Position numbers and translations under genes: made by a program. The notes under the pieces were generated by a model. The model was given only the letters and a program-made list of their open reading frames with translations. It had not been told where the DNA came from and ran no database searches. From the NCBI GenBank assembly GCA_963921195.1, contig OY992536.1:104744778-104808777 (forward strand): a stretch of DNA of 64,000 nt. The letters are read 5' to 3'. Source of the stretch: Pegoplata infirma. Lineage: Eukaryota > Arthropoda > Insecta > Diptera > Anthomyiidae. Positions within the stretch are counted from its first letter, which is position 1; each line of letters starts with the position of its first letter. Positions 54,763-64,000 of this stretch are shown here, piece after piece.

Positions 54763-57700
54763 ATAAATTTTTTTTACGTTTAAAACCGTGTAAAATCTAA
54801 ACTATTATTAGAAAGTATAGCAAAGTTATATAAATTTTAATGGAGAGATTGCAAGGAATAACCTCAAAAAATTTTATGCAAATCTAACGACAACTGTGGC
54901 TTCGGCATACAACTACCCGTCTCGGCTCGTCCACTTTCCATACAAATATGTGAAAAACTGTACAATTTTCAAGTTTGACATCATTTTATGAAAATTTTTT
55001 AAAAACGACTTGTTAAAAAAATTACATGGCTGGGATCGGCTTATAATTGTTAATTCTTGTTTAAAATTTCAAAAGAATCCGATGAAAATTGTGGCCTTGC
55101 CAAACTACTACCCGTCCCGGCTCGTCCACTTTCCATACAAATGTGTAAAAAAGTGTACAATTTTCAAGTTTGAAGTCATTTTATGAAAATATTTTCAAAG
55201 AGACTTGTTAAAAAAAATACATGGCTGGAATCGGCATATAATTGTGATTACTTGTTTAAAATTTCAAAAGAATCCGATGAAAATTGTTGCCTGGCCAAAC
55301 TACTACCCGACTACCCGTCACGGCTAGTCCACTGAAAAAAAAAAATGAAAAAAATCCAAAAAAAAAAAAAAAATTTTTTTTACTAATTATAATTGACTAT
55401 ATTCAAGGACACCAAATTTCAAATTTTAGTACAATCCGATGAATTTTGTGGCATTGGCGAACTACTACCCGTCCCAGCTCGCCCAATCACCATACAAATG
55501 TGTGAAAAAGCGAAACATTTTCAAGTTTGAAGTCATTTTATGAAAAAAATTTCAAAGAAACTTGTTGAAAAAATTACATGGCTGGAATCGGCATATAATT
55601 GTGATTACTCGTTTAAAATTTCAAAAGAATCCGATGAAAATTGTGGCCTGGCCAAACTACTACCCGACTACCCGTCTAAGCTAGTCCACTTAAAAAAAAA
55701 TGTAAAAAATAAAAAAAAAAAAAAAATATTTTTTTTATTTACTAATTAGAATTGACTATATTCAAGGACACCAAATTTCAAATTTTAGTGCAGTCCGATG
55801 AATTTTGTGGCATTGGCGAACTACTACCCGTCCTAGCTCGTCCAATTTCCATACAAATGTATGAAAAAGTGTACAATTTTCAACTTTAAAGTCATTTTAT
55901 GAAAAAATTTTCAAAGAGGCTTGTTGAAAAAATTACATGGCTGGAATCGGCATATAATTGTGATTACTTGTTTAAAATTTCAAAAGAATCCGATGAAAAT
56001 TGTGGCCTGGCCATACTACTACCCGTCCCGGCTCGTCCACTTTCCATACAAATGTGTGAAAAAGTGTTCAATTTTCAAGTTTGAAGTCATTTTATGAAAA
56101 ATTTTTAAAAAAGACTTGTTAAAAAAATTACATGGCTGGAATCGGCTTATTATTGTTATTGCTTGTGTAAAATTTCATAAGAATCCGATGAAAATTGTGG
56201 CCTGGTCATACTACTACCCGTCCCGGCTCGTCCACTTTCCATGCAATTGTGTGAAATAGTGTACAATTTTCAAGTTTGAAGTCATTTTATGAAACATTTT
56301 TTAAAAAGACTTTTTAAAAAAATTACATGGCTGGAATTGGCTTATAATTGTTATTACTTGTTCAAAATTTCATAAGAATCCGATGAAAATTGTGGCCTGG
56401 CCATACTACTACCCGTCCCGGCTCGTCCACTTTCCATACAAATGTGTGAAAAAGCGAAAAATTTTCAAGTTTGAAGTCATTTTATGAAAATAATTTCAAA
56501 GAGACTTGTTGAAAAAATTACATGGCTGGAATTGGCATATAATTGTGATTACTCGTTTAAAATTTCAAAAGAATCCGATGAAAATTGTGGCCTGGCCAAA
56601 CTACTACCCGACTACCCGTCTCGGCTAGTCCACTTAAAAAAAATGTAAAAAATGTAAAAAATCAAAAAAAAAAAAAAATATTTTTTTTATTTACTAATTA
56701 GAATTGACTATATTCAAGGACACCAAATTTCAAATTTTAGTGCAGTCCGATGAATTTTGTGGCATTGGCGAACTACTACCCGTCCTAGCTCGTCCAATCT
56801 CCATACAAATGTATGAAAAAGTGTACAATTTTCAACTTTGAAGTCATTTTATGAAAAAATTTTCAAAGAGGCTTGTTGAAAAAATTACATGGCTGGAATC
56901 GGCATATAATTGTGATTACTCGTTTAAAATTTCAAAAGAATCCGATGAAAATTGTGGCCTGGCCAAACTACTACCCGACTACCCGTCTCGGCTAGTCCAC
57001 TTAAAAAAAAATGTAAAAAATCAAAAAAAAAAAAAATATTTTTTTATTTACTAATTAGAATTGACTATATTCAAGGACACCAAATTTCAAATTTAAGTGC
57101 AGTCCGATGAATTTTGTGGCATTGGCGAACTACTACCCGTCCTAGCTCGTCCAATTTTCATACAAATGTATGAAAAAGTGTACAATTTTCAACTTTGAAG
57201 TCATTTTATGAAAAAAATTTCAAAAAGGCTTGTTGAAAAAATTACATGGCTGGAATCGGCTTATAATTGCTATTACTTGTTTAAAATTTCATAAGAATCC
57301 GATGAAAGTTGTGGCCTGGCCTTACTACTACCCGTCCCGGCTCGTCCACTTTCCATACAAATGTGTGAAAAAGTGTACAATTTTCAAGTTTGAAGTCATT
57401 TTATGAAAAATTTTTAAAAAAGACTTGTTAAAAAAATTACATGGCTGGAATGGGCTTATAATTGTTATTACTTGTGTAAAATTTCATAAGAATCCGATGA
57501 AAATTGTGGCCTGGCCATACTACTACCCGTCCCGGCTCGTCCACTTTCCATACAAATTTGTGAAATAGTGTACAATTTTCAAGTTTGAAGTCATTTTATG
57601 AAAAATTTTTAAAAAAGACTTGTTGAAAAAATTACATGGCTGGAATCGGCATATAATTGTGATTACTTGTTAAAAATTTCAAAAGAATCCGATGAAAATT

Positions 57701-59024
57701 GTGGCCTGGCCATACTACTACCCGTCCCGGCTCGTCCACTTTCCATACAAATTTGTGAAACAGTGTACAGTTTTCAAGTTTGAAGTCATTTTATGAAACA
57801 TTTTTAAAAAAGACTTTTTAAAAAAATTACATGGCGGGAATCGGCTTATAATTGTTATTACTTGTTTAAAATTTCAAAAGAATCCGATTAAAATTTTGGC
57901 CTGGCCATACTACTACCCGTCCCGGCTCGTCCACTTTCCATACAAATGTGTGAAAAAGTGTACAATTTTCAAGTTTGAAGACATTTTATGAGAAAATTTT
58001 CAAAGAGACTTGTTAAAAAAATTACATGGCTGGAATCGGCTTATAATTGTGATTACTTGTTTAAAGTTTCAAAAGAATCCGATGAAAATTGTGGCCTGGC
58101 CAAACTACTACCCGACTACCCGTCTCGGCTAGTCCACTTAAAAAAAAAATGTAAAAAATAAAAAAATAAAAAAAAAAAAATATTTTTTTTATTTACTAAT
58201 TAGAATTGACTATATTCAAGGACACCAAATTTCAAATTTTAGTGCAGTCCGATGAATTTTGTGGCATTGGCGAGCTACTACCCGTCCTAGCTCGTCCAAT
58301 CTCCATACAAATGTATGAAAAAGTGTACAATTTTCAAGTTTGAAGTCATTTTATGAAAAAATTTTCAAAGAGGCTTGTTGAAAAAATTACATGGCTGGAA
58401 TCGGCATATAATTGTGATAACTTGTTTAAAATTTCAAAAGAATCCGATGAAAATTGTGGCCTGGCCATACTACTACCCGTCCCGGCTCTTCCACTTTCCA
58501 TACAAATGTGTGAAAAAGTGTACAATTTTCAAGTTTGAAGTCATTTTATGAAAAATTTTTAAAAAAGACTTGTTAAAAAAATTACATGATTGGAATGGGC
58601 ATATAATTGTGATTACTTGTTTAAAATTTCAAAAGAATCCGATGAAAATTGTGGCCTGGCCATACTACTACCCGTCCCGGCTCTTCCACTTTCCATACAA
58701 ATGTGTGAAAAAGTGTACAATTTTCAAGTTTGAAGTCATTTTATGAAAAATTTTTAAAAAAGACTTGTTAAAAAAATTACATGATTGGAATGGGCATATA
58801 ATTGTGATTACTTGTTTAAAATTTCAAAAGAATCCGATGAAAATTGTGACCTGGCCATACTACTACCCGTCCCGGCTCTTCCACTTTCCATACAAATGTG
58901 TGAAAAAGTGTACAATTTTCAAGTCATTTTATGAAAAAATTTTCAATGAAACTTGTTAAAAAAATTTACAAAGTTGTGGCCTGGCTAAACTTCTACCTGT
59001 CACGAGTTTTTCACTTTTCCTAAA
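54763..59024 (+). repeat. Left arm of foldback T: tandem 190-bp units
   Basis: About 22 units. Two kinds alternate. The common kind has ATTACATGGCTGGAATCGGC, GAATCCGATGAAAATTGTGG and CCCGTCCCGGCTCGTCC. The other has GACACCAAATTTCAAATTTT, GATGAATTTTGTGGCATTGG and CCCGTCCTAGCTCGTCC. The second kind usually follows an A/T run and a doubled 'cccgactacccgtc'. Short repeated frames (MKKFSKRLVEKITWLES) are by-products of the units. Confidence 0.9.
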
Positions 59025-59607
59025 AAAACACTATTATCCCAAAATGTGTACTACACTGTGTGTGTGGCAATTTCTATTAAGTTCTAAAACGTAATTTCAC
59101 CATTGATCAATTTTTCCTATGCTTAAAAAGGATCCAGTCGCATTTAAACAAACAAACATCTTAATATATTCTGAATCTAAGTACTACCTGCTCTAATAGA
59201 GTTTTATGATAGAGTTTTATGATAGAGTTTTATGATAGGTAGTTAGTTTCACTTACAAGTGCGCAAATTTTTTAAGAATATGGTTTTATGATAGACAATT
59301 TTATTAACTTTTGTTAAATATTTCGCGAGAAGTTGTAAAAAATATGTTACATCGCATTTTAGGTAGTGATTTTGATGACAAAAAAAAGGTATATAAAGCA
59401 GCCAAAATTTGTGTAATTTATCAGTCTACGTTTGGATTACCGCAAATACCATTGGATTAGTAAAACTGCTCAAAATTTGTTTGAACTTTAACAGCAAGTA
59501 AACTATTGGATTATTTTTTCAACTGCTAACTTTTCGAATATCTCTTCAAATACAAACATACTTTTCACAAAAACATAAACAAACAACATCAAACCTAAAA
59601 AAATTGA
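59025..59607 (+). promoter_or_regulatory. Unique spacer of foldback T with a core-promoter-like TATA plus initiator
   Basis: The only unique sequence in T. It contains TATAAAG at 59392-59398 and an arthropod initiator TCAGTC at 59421-59426. The initiator A falls 31 bases after the first T of TATA, which is the normal spacing. Upstream is a 15-bp tandem repeat (ATAGAGTTTTATGAT, about 3 copies, 59198-59242). No coding frame follows. A transcript would run into the right arm. Confidence 0.5.
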
Positions 59608-62600
59608 CTTTTTCTCACAATTGTGTGGAACGTGGACGAGCTGAGACGGGTAGTAGTTTGGCCAGGCCACAATTTTTATCGGATTCTTTTGAAACTTTAA
59701 ACAAGTAATCACAATTATAAGCCGATTCCAGCCATGTAATTTTTTTAACAAGTCTCTTTGAAAATTTTCTCATAAAATGTCTTCAAACTTGAAAATTGTA
59801 CACTTTTTCACACATTTGTATGGAAAGTGAACGAGCCGGGACGGGTAGTAGTATGGCCAGGCCAAAATTTTAATCGGATTCTTTTGAAATTTTAAACAAG
59901 TAATAACAATTATAAGCCGATTCCAGCCATGTATTTTTTTTAAAAATGTTTCATAAAATGACTTCAAACTTGAAAACTGTACACTATTTCACAAATTTGT
60001 ATGGAAAGTGGACGAGCTGGGACGGGTAGTAGTATGGCCAGGCCACAATTTTCATCGGATTCTTATGAAATTTTACACAAGTAATCACAATTATAAGCCC
60101 ATTCCAGCCATGTAATTTTTTTAACAAGTCTTTTTTAAAAGTTTTTCATAAAATGACTTTAAACTTGAAAATTGTACACTTTTTCACACATTTGTATGGA
60201 AAGTGGACGAGCCGGGACGGGTAGTAGTAAGGCCAGGCCACAATTTTCATCGGATTCTTATGAAATTTTAAACAAGTAATAGCAATTATAAGCCGATTCC
60301 AGCCATGTAATTTTTTCAACAAGCCTCTTTGAAATTTTTTTCATAAAATGACTTCAAAGTTTAAAATTGTACACTTTTTCATACATTTGTATGAAAATTG
60401 GACGAGCTAGGACGGGTAGTAGTTCGCCACTGCCACAAAATTCATCGGACTGCACTAAAATTTGAAATTTGGTGTCCTTGAATATAGTCAATTCTAATTA
60501 GTAAATAAAAAAATATTTTTTTTTTTTTTTTTTTTTTGATTTTTTAAATTTTTTTTAAGTGGACTAGCCGAGACGGGTAGTCGGGTAGTAGTTTGGCCAG
60601 GCCACAATTTTCATCGGATTCTATTGAAATTTTAAACAAGTAATCACAATTATATGCCCATTCCAATCATGTAATTTTTTTAACAAGTCTTTTTTAAAAA
60701 TTTTTCATAAAATGACTTCAAACTTGAAAATTGTACACTTTTTCATACATTTGTATGGAGATTGGACGAGCTAGGACGGGTAGTAGTTCGCCAATGCCAC
60801 AAAATTCATCGGACTGCACTAAAATTTGAAATTTGGTGTCCTTGAATATAGTCAATTCTAATTAGTAAATAAAAAAAATATTTTTTTTTTTTTTTTGATT
60901 TTTTACATTTTTTTTTTAAGTGGACTAGCCGAGACGGGTAGTCGGGTAGTAGTTTGGCCAGGCCACAATTTTCATCGGATTCTTTTGAAACTTTAAACAA
61001 GTAATCACAATTATAAGCCGATTCCAGCCATGTAATTTTTTTAACAAGTCTCTTTGAAAATTTTCTCATAAAATGTCTTCAAACTTGAAAATTGTACACT
61101 TTTTCACACATTTGTATGGAAAGTGGACGAGCCGGGACGGGTAGTAGTATGGCCAGGCCAAAATTTTAATCGGATTCTTTTGAAATTTTAAACAAGTAAT
61201 AACAATTATAAGCCGATTCCCGCCATGTAATTTTTTTAAAAAGTCTTTTTTAAAAATGTTTCATAAAATGACTTCAAACTTGAAAACTGTACACTGTTTC
61301 ACAAATTTGTATGGAAAGTGGACGAGCCGGGACGGGTAGTAGTATGGCCAGGCCACAATTTTCATCGGATTCTTTTGAAATTTTTAACAAGTAATCACAA
61401 TTATATGCCGATTCCAGCCATGTAATTTTTTCAACAAGTCTTTTTTAAAAATTTTTCATAAAATGACTTCAAACTTGAAAATTGTACACTATTTCACAAA
61501 TTTGTATGGAAAGTGGACGAGCCGGGACGGGTAGTAGTATGGCCAGGCCACAATTTTCATCGGATTCTTATGAAATTTTACACAAGTAATAACAATTATA
61601 AGCCCATTCCAGCCATGTAATTTTTTTAACAAGTCTTTTTTAAAAATTTTTCATAAAATGACTTCAAACTTGAAAATTGTACACTTTTTCACACATTTGT
61701 ATGGAAAGTGGACGAGCCGGGACGGGTAGTAGTAAGGCCAGGCCACAACTTTCATCGGATTCTTATGAAATTTTAAACAAGTAATAGCAATTATAAGCCG
61801 ATTCCAGCCATGTAATTTTTTCAACAAGCCTTTTTGAAATTTTTTTCATAAAATGACTTCAAAGTTGAAAATTGTACACTTTTTCATACATTTGTATGAA
61901 AATTGGACGAGCTAGGACGGGTAGTAGTTCGCCAATGCCACAAAATTCATCGGATTGTGCTAAAATTTGAAATTTGGTGTCCTTGAATATAGTCAATTAT
62001 AATTAGTAAAAAAAATTTTTTTTTTTTTTTTGGATTTTTTGGATTTTTTTTTCAGTGGACTAGCCGTGACGGGTAGTCGGGTAGTAGTTTGGCCAGGCAA
62101 CAATTTTCATCGGATTCTTATGCAATTTTAAACAAGTAATCACAATTATATGCCGATTCCAGCCATGTATTTTTTTTAACAAGTCTCTTTGAAAATATTT
62201 TCATAAAATGACTTCAAACTTGAAAATTGTACACTTTTTTACACATTTGTATGGAAAGTGGACGAGCCGGGACGGGTAGTAGTTTGGCAAGGCCACAATT
62301 TTCATCGGATTCTTTTGAAATTTTAAACAAGAATTAACAATTATAAACCGATCCCAGCCATGTAATTTTTTTAAGAAGTCGTTTTTAAAAAATTTTCATA
62401 AAATTATGTCAAACTTGAAAATTGTACAGTTTTTCACATATTTGTATGGAAAGTGGACGAGCCGAGACGGGTAGTTGTATGCCGAAGCCACAGTTGTCGT
62501 TAGATTTGCATAAAATTTTTTGAGGTTATTCCTTGCAATCTCTCCATTAAAATTTATATAACTTTGCTATACTTTCTAGTAATAGTTTAGACTTTACACG

Positions 62601-62627
62601 GTTTTAAAAGTAAAAAAAGCTCATTTC
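59608..62627 (-). repeat. Right arm of foldback T: inverted 190-bp units
   Basis: About 16 units, reverse complements of those in the left arm and in matching order towards the end. The last units before 62627 mirror the first ones after 54763, for example 'gaggttattccttgcaatct' near 62521 and its complement near 54848. The left arm is longer by about 1.2 kb, so whole units were gained or lost. Confidence 0.9.
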
Positions 62628-62726
62628 AACTACCCGGGTAGTAATCCCGGGTAGTTGAGCTTCCCGGGTAGGCGAGTTCCCGGGTACTCGAGCTTCCCGG
62701 TTCTGACCGCAGGCTCTGGTATGCAG

Positions 62727-63775
62727 CTGCGTCGGCAATTCGACTTAATAGCACGCTGCAATGGAGGAGCAGCGATTGTGGCCATAGCGCGATCTTGAAA
62801 AAGATAACAATACCACAAAATGTGGATTGTGCTCCCTCTTTGAGCCTCTTTGAGCGCCACTTTACCACTATGATACCATCCAGGGAGTCTTGGATGGGGG
62901 ATACTCCGGGAAGTGGAGCTACCATAAATTTTTACACAGATGGATCGAGGCTGCACGAACAAGTGGGCTTTGGGGTCTATTCGGAAGAGCTTGGATTGAG
63001 CCTGGCTCGTAGATTGCCAGATCATTGCAGTGTCTACCAGGCAGAGATGCTGGCAATAAAAGAAGTGGCTGACTGGTTGAGCTGCAATGTCTTGTCTACA
63101 ACCGCAGTCAACATCTATACTGACAGTCAAGCCGCGGTCAAGTCCCTGGATTCAATGTTTCTGAAAACAAGATCTGCCCTTAACTGCCGCACGTCTTTAA
63201 ATGAGATGGCCAAGCAGTTTAACATACGACTCATATGGGTCCCAGGGCACAGAGACATTCCAGGGAATTGCAAAGCCGATGAACTTGCAAGACTAGGAAC
63301 TACCTTACAGGTTCCAACAGAATTGGAATGTGTTGGTATGCCTCTAGAAACTTGCAAGCAAAACCTACGGCTTTGTTCTGCGACGGAGACTAATCAAAGA
63401 TGGGCAAATGGATGGACGTGTGAGACAACACGACTGATTTGGCCTTCTCTTAATCAGGGGCGCACAAGTGAGCTGATATCGCTTCCAAGAGGAGAGATTT
63501 CAACGGTGGTTTCTATAATTACCGGACACTGTCTTATAGGGAAGCACGCAGAGCGGTTAAATGTGCCGTCGAATGACTTTTGCCGAAGTTGCATGGATGA
63601 AGAGGAGTTGGAAACCATCGAACACTTTATTTGCCATTGCCCGGCACTTTCTGGTCAGCGACTTGCTTCACTGGGATCTAGGGAGCTGTACGATCTTTCA
63701 GATTTGTCGGATGTCAAAATTCAACATCTAAGGAGTTTCATAAGAAGCTCAAACTGGTTTAACGACAGGGACTAG
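62727..63775 (+). CDS. Retrotransposon ORF2, RNase H and C-terminal part
   Basis: It resumes in the same codon phase as the part ending at 54661. It carries a type I RNase H with INFYTDGSRL (first Asp), VYQAEMLAI (Glu), VNIYTDSQAAV (Asp) and WVPGHRDIPGNCKADELAR (final Asp). A C-terminal knuckle follows: CRSCMDEEELETIEHFICHC. It stops at TAG 63773. With the first part ORF2 is about 1,197 residues, the usual size for such elements, with no other break. Confidence 0.92.
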
Positions 63776-63875
63776 TAGGGAAACCTATTACGATCCCGTG
63801 GTATCACAATGGACCTCAGAGTCTACGTGTGTTGACGTAAAACGTCAGCAGCCACTAACAACCTAACCTAACCTA
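63776..63875 (+). other. Retrotransposon 3' untranslated end with CCTAA tail
   Basis: About 100 bp after the ORF2 stop, ending 'aacaacctaacctaaccta'. Three CCTAA units take the place of a poly-A tail. It is immediately followed by the target duplication. Confidence 0.8.
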
Positions 63876-63888
63876 AAGTGTTCCTCCT

Positions 63889-64000
63889 TACCAAGAGACC
63901 AATGGGGTTTACCAATTTTTTAAATTAAAAATTTATGTTTTGTAATAATTTTCTATTTTTACAGGACGCTTTTAAATAAATTCGTGAAGCTATAGCGGAT
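63889..64000. repeat. Right arm of foldback S, continued
   Basis: Complement of about 49820-49935 ('gaccaatggggtttac...ctatagcggat'). It continues 51040-51346 across the retrotransposon and runs off the window. Confidence 0.8.

Larger units (their letters stand above)
54662..62718. mobile_element. Giant 8.06-kb hAT-like foldback element T, inside ORF2
   Basis: Ends CAGAGCCCCCG and the complement CAGAGCCTGCG, with a perfect 8-bp duplication GTATGCAG (54654-54661 and 62719-62726). Next to each end is a 50-90-bp zone packed with CTACCCGGGTAG-type words (54668-54762 and 62628-62700). The left arm has about 22 and the right arm about 16 units of 160-200 bp in opposite orientation, around a unique spacer (59025-59607). 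Units contain GGCCTGGCCA.ACTACTACCCG then CATACAAATGTGTGAAAAAG. It shows no transposase, so it must move in trans, if at all. Confidence 0.9.
51347..63875 (+). mobile_element. 5'-truncated non-LTR retrotransposon (R1/LOA-like, with RNase H)
   Basis: A 13-bp duplication AAGTGTTCCTCCT flanks it (51334-51346 and 63876-63888), and it lies in the right arm of foldback S. It has the tail of ORF1, an ORF2 with endonuclease, reverse transcriptase, RNase H and a Cys/His knuckle, and a 100-bp 3' end closing in three CCTAA units rather than poly-A. Missing 5' sequence fits truncated reverse transcription. Both ORFs are open, so insertion is recent. ORF2 is split by foldback T (54662-62718). RNase H and the short tail argue for the I/LOA/R1 group rather than Jockey proper. 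Confidence 0.9.

Noticed and set aside
55540..61069. Repeated small frames beginning MKKFSKRLVEKITWLES
   Set aside because: They recur with each unit of foldback T, have variable ends, and are read in both arms. Nothing suggests translation.
62626..63130. Minus-strand frames opposite the RNase H region
   Set aside because: Shadows of the real plus-strand ORF2, crossing the element boundary.
63858..63875. Telomeric TTAGG sequence
   Set aside because: Only three units at the end of a retrotransposon and flanked by its target duplication.

Overview
The window is nuclear DNA of an insect, most likely a calyptrate (muscoid) fly. It is very AT-rich and has short spliced introns with GTAAGT/CAG borders. 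The genes are typically insect: a GMC oxidoreductase, an odorant-binding protein, a DTWD2-like tRNA modifier, an STK16-like kinase and a GPATCH11-like protein. These genes are swamped by nested DNA transposons of dipteran type and one I-group (R1/LOA-like) non-LTR retrotransposon. The species is not determined.

Layout: bases 1-20 end one exon of a GMC oxidoreductase. A 21-kb intron follows, filled with transposons inserted into one another, and the final GMC exon is 21103-21915. From 21916 to 30367 there is a gene-free tract of MITEs, old repeats and a tRNA-like element. A four-exon odorant-binding protein gene (six-cysteine pattern) spans 30368-35512 on +; its third intron holds a 3.2-kb foldback element. 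It converges on a two-exon DTW-domain gene on the minus strand (36808-35862). That gene is divergent from a four-exon STK16-like kinase (38339-44669, +), which converges on a two-exon G-patch gene (45838-44968, -). From 45839 to 51333 the DNA is gene-free and transposon-rich. A 5'-truncated non-LTR retrotransposon (51347-63875) has a 13-bp target duplication. Its ORF2 is split by an 8,057-bp foldback element (54662-62718) built of about 190-bp units in opposite orientation around a spacer that carries a TATA box and initiator.

The main story of the window is insertion history. For most elements the target-site duplications can be read directly, and in several cases a paralogous repeat inside the window gives the empty site. 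At least seven elements have hAT hallmarks (YARNG ends, 8-bp duplications). Others have TA, 3-bp or about 9-bp duplications. Many are long foldback structures, so this locus could form large hairpins if transcribed. The host genes all look intact. I found no rRNA gene, CRISPR or plasmid feature, and no virus-derived gene.
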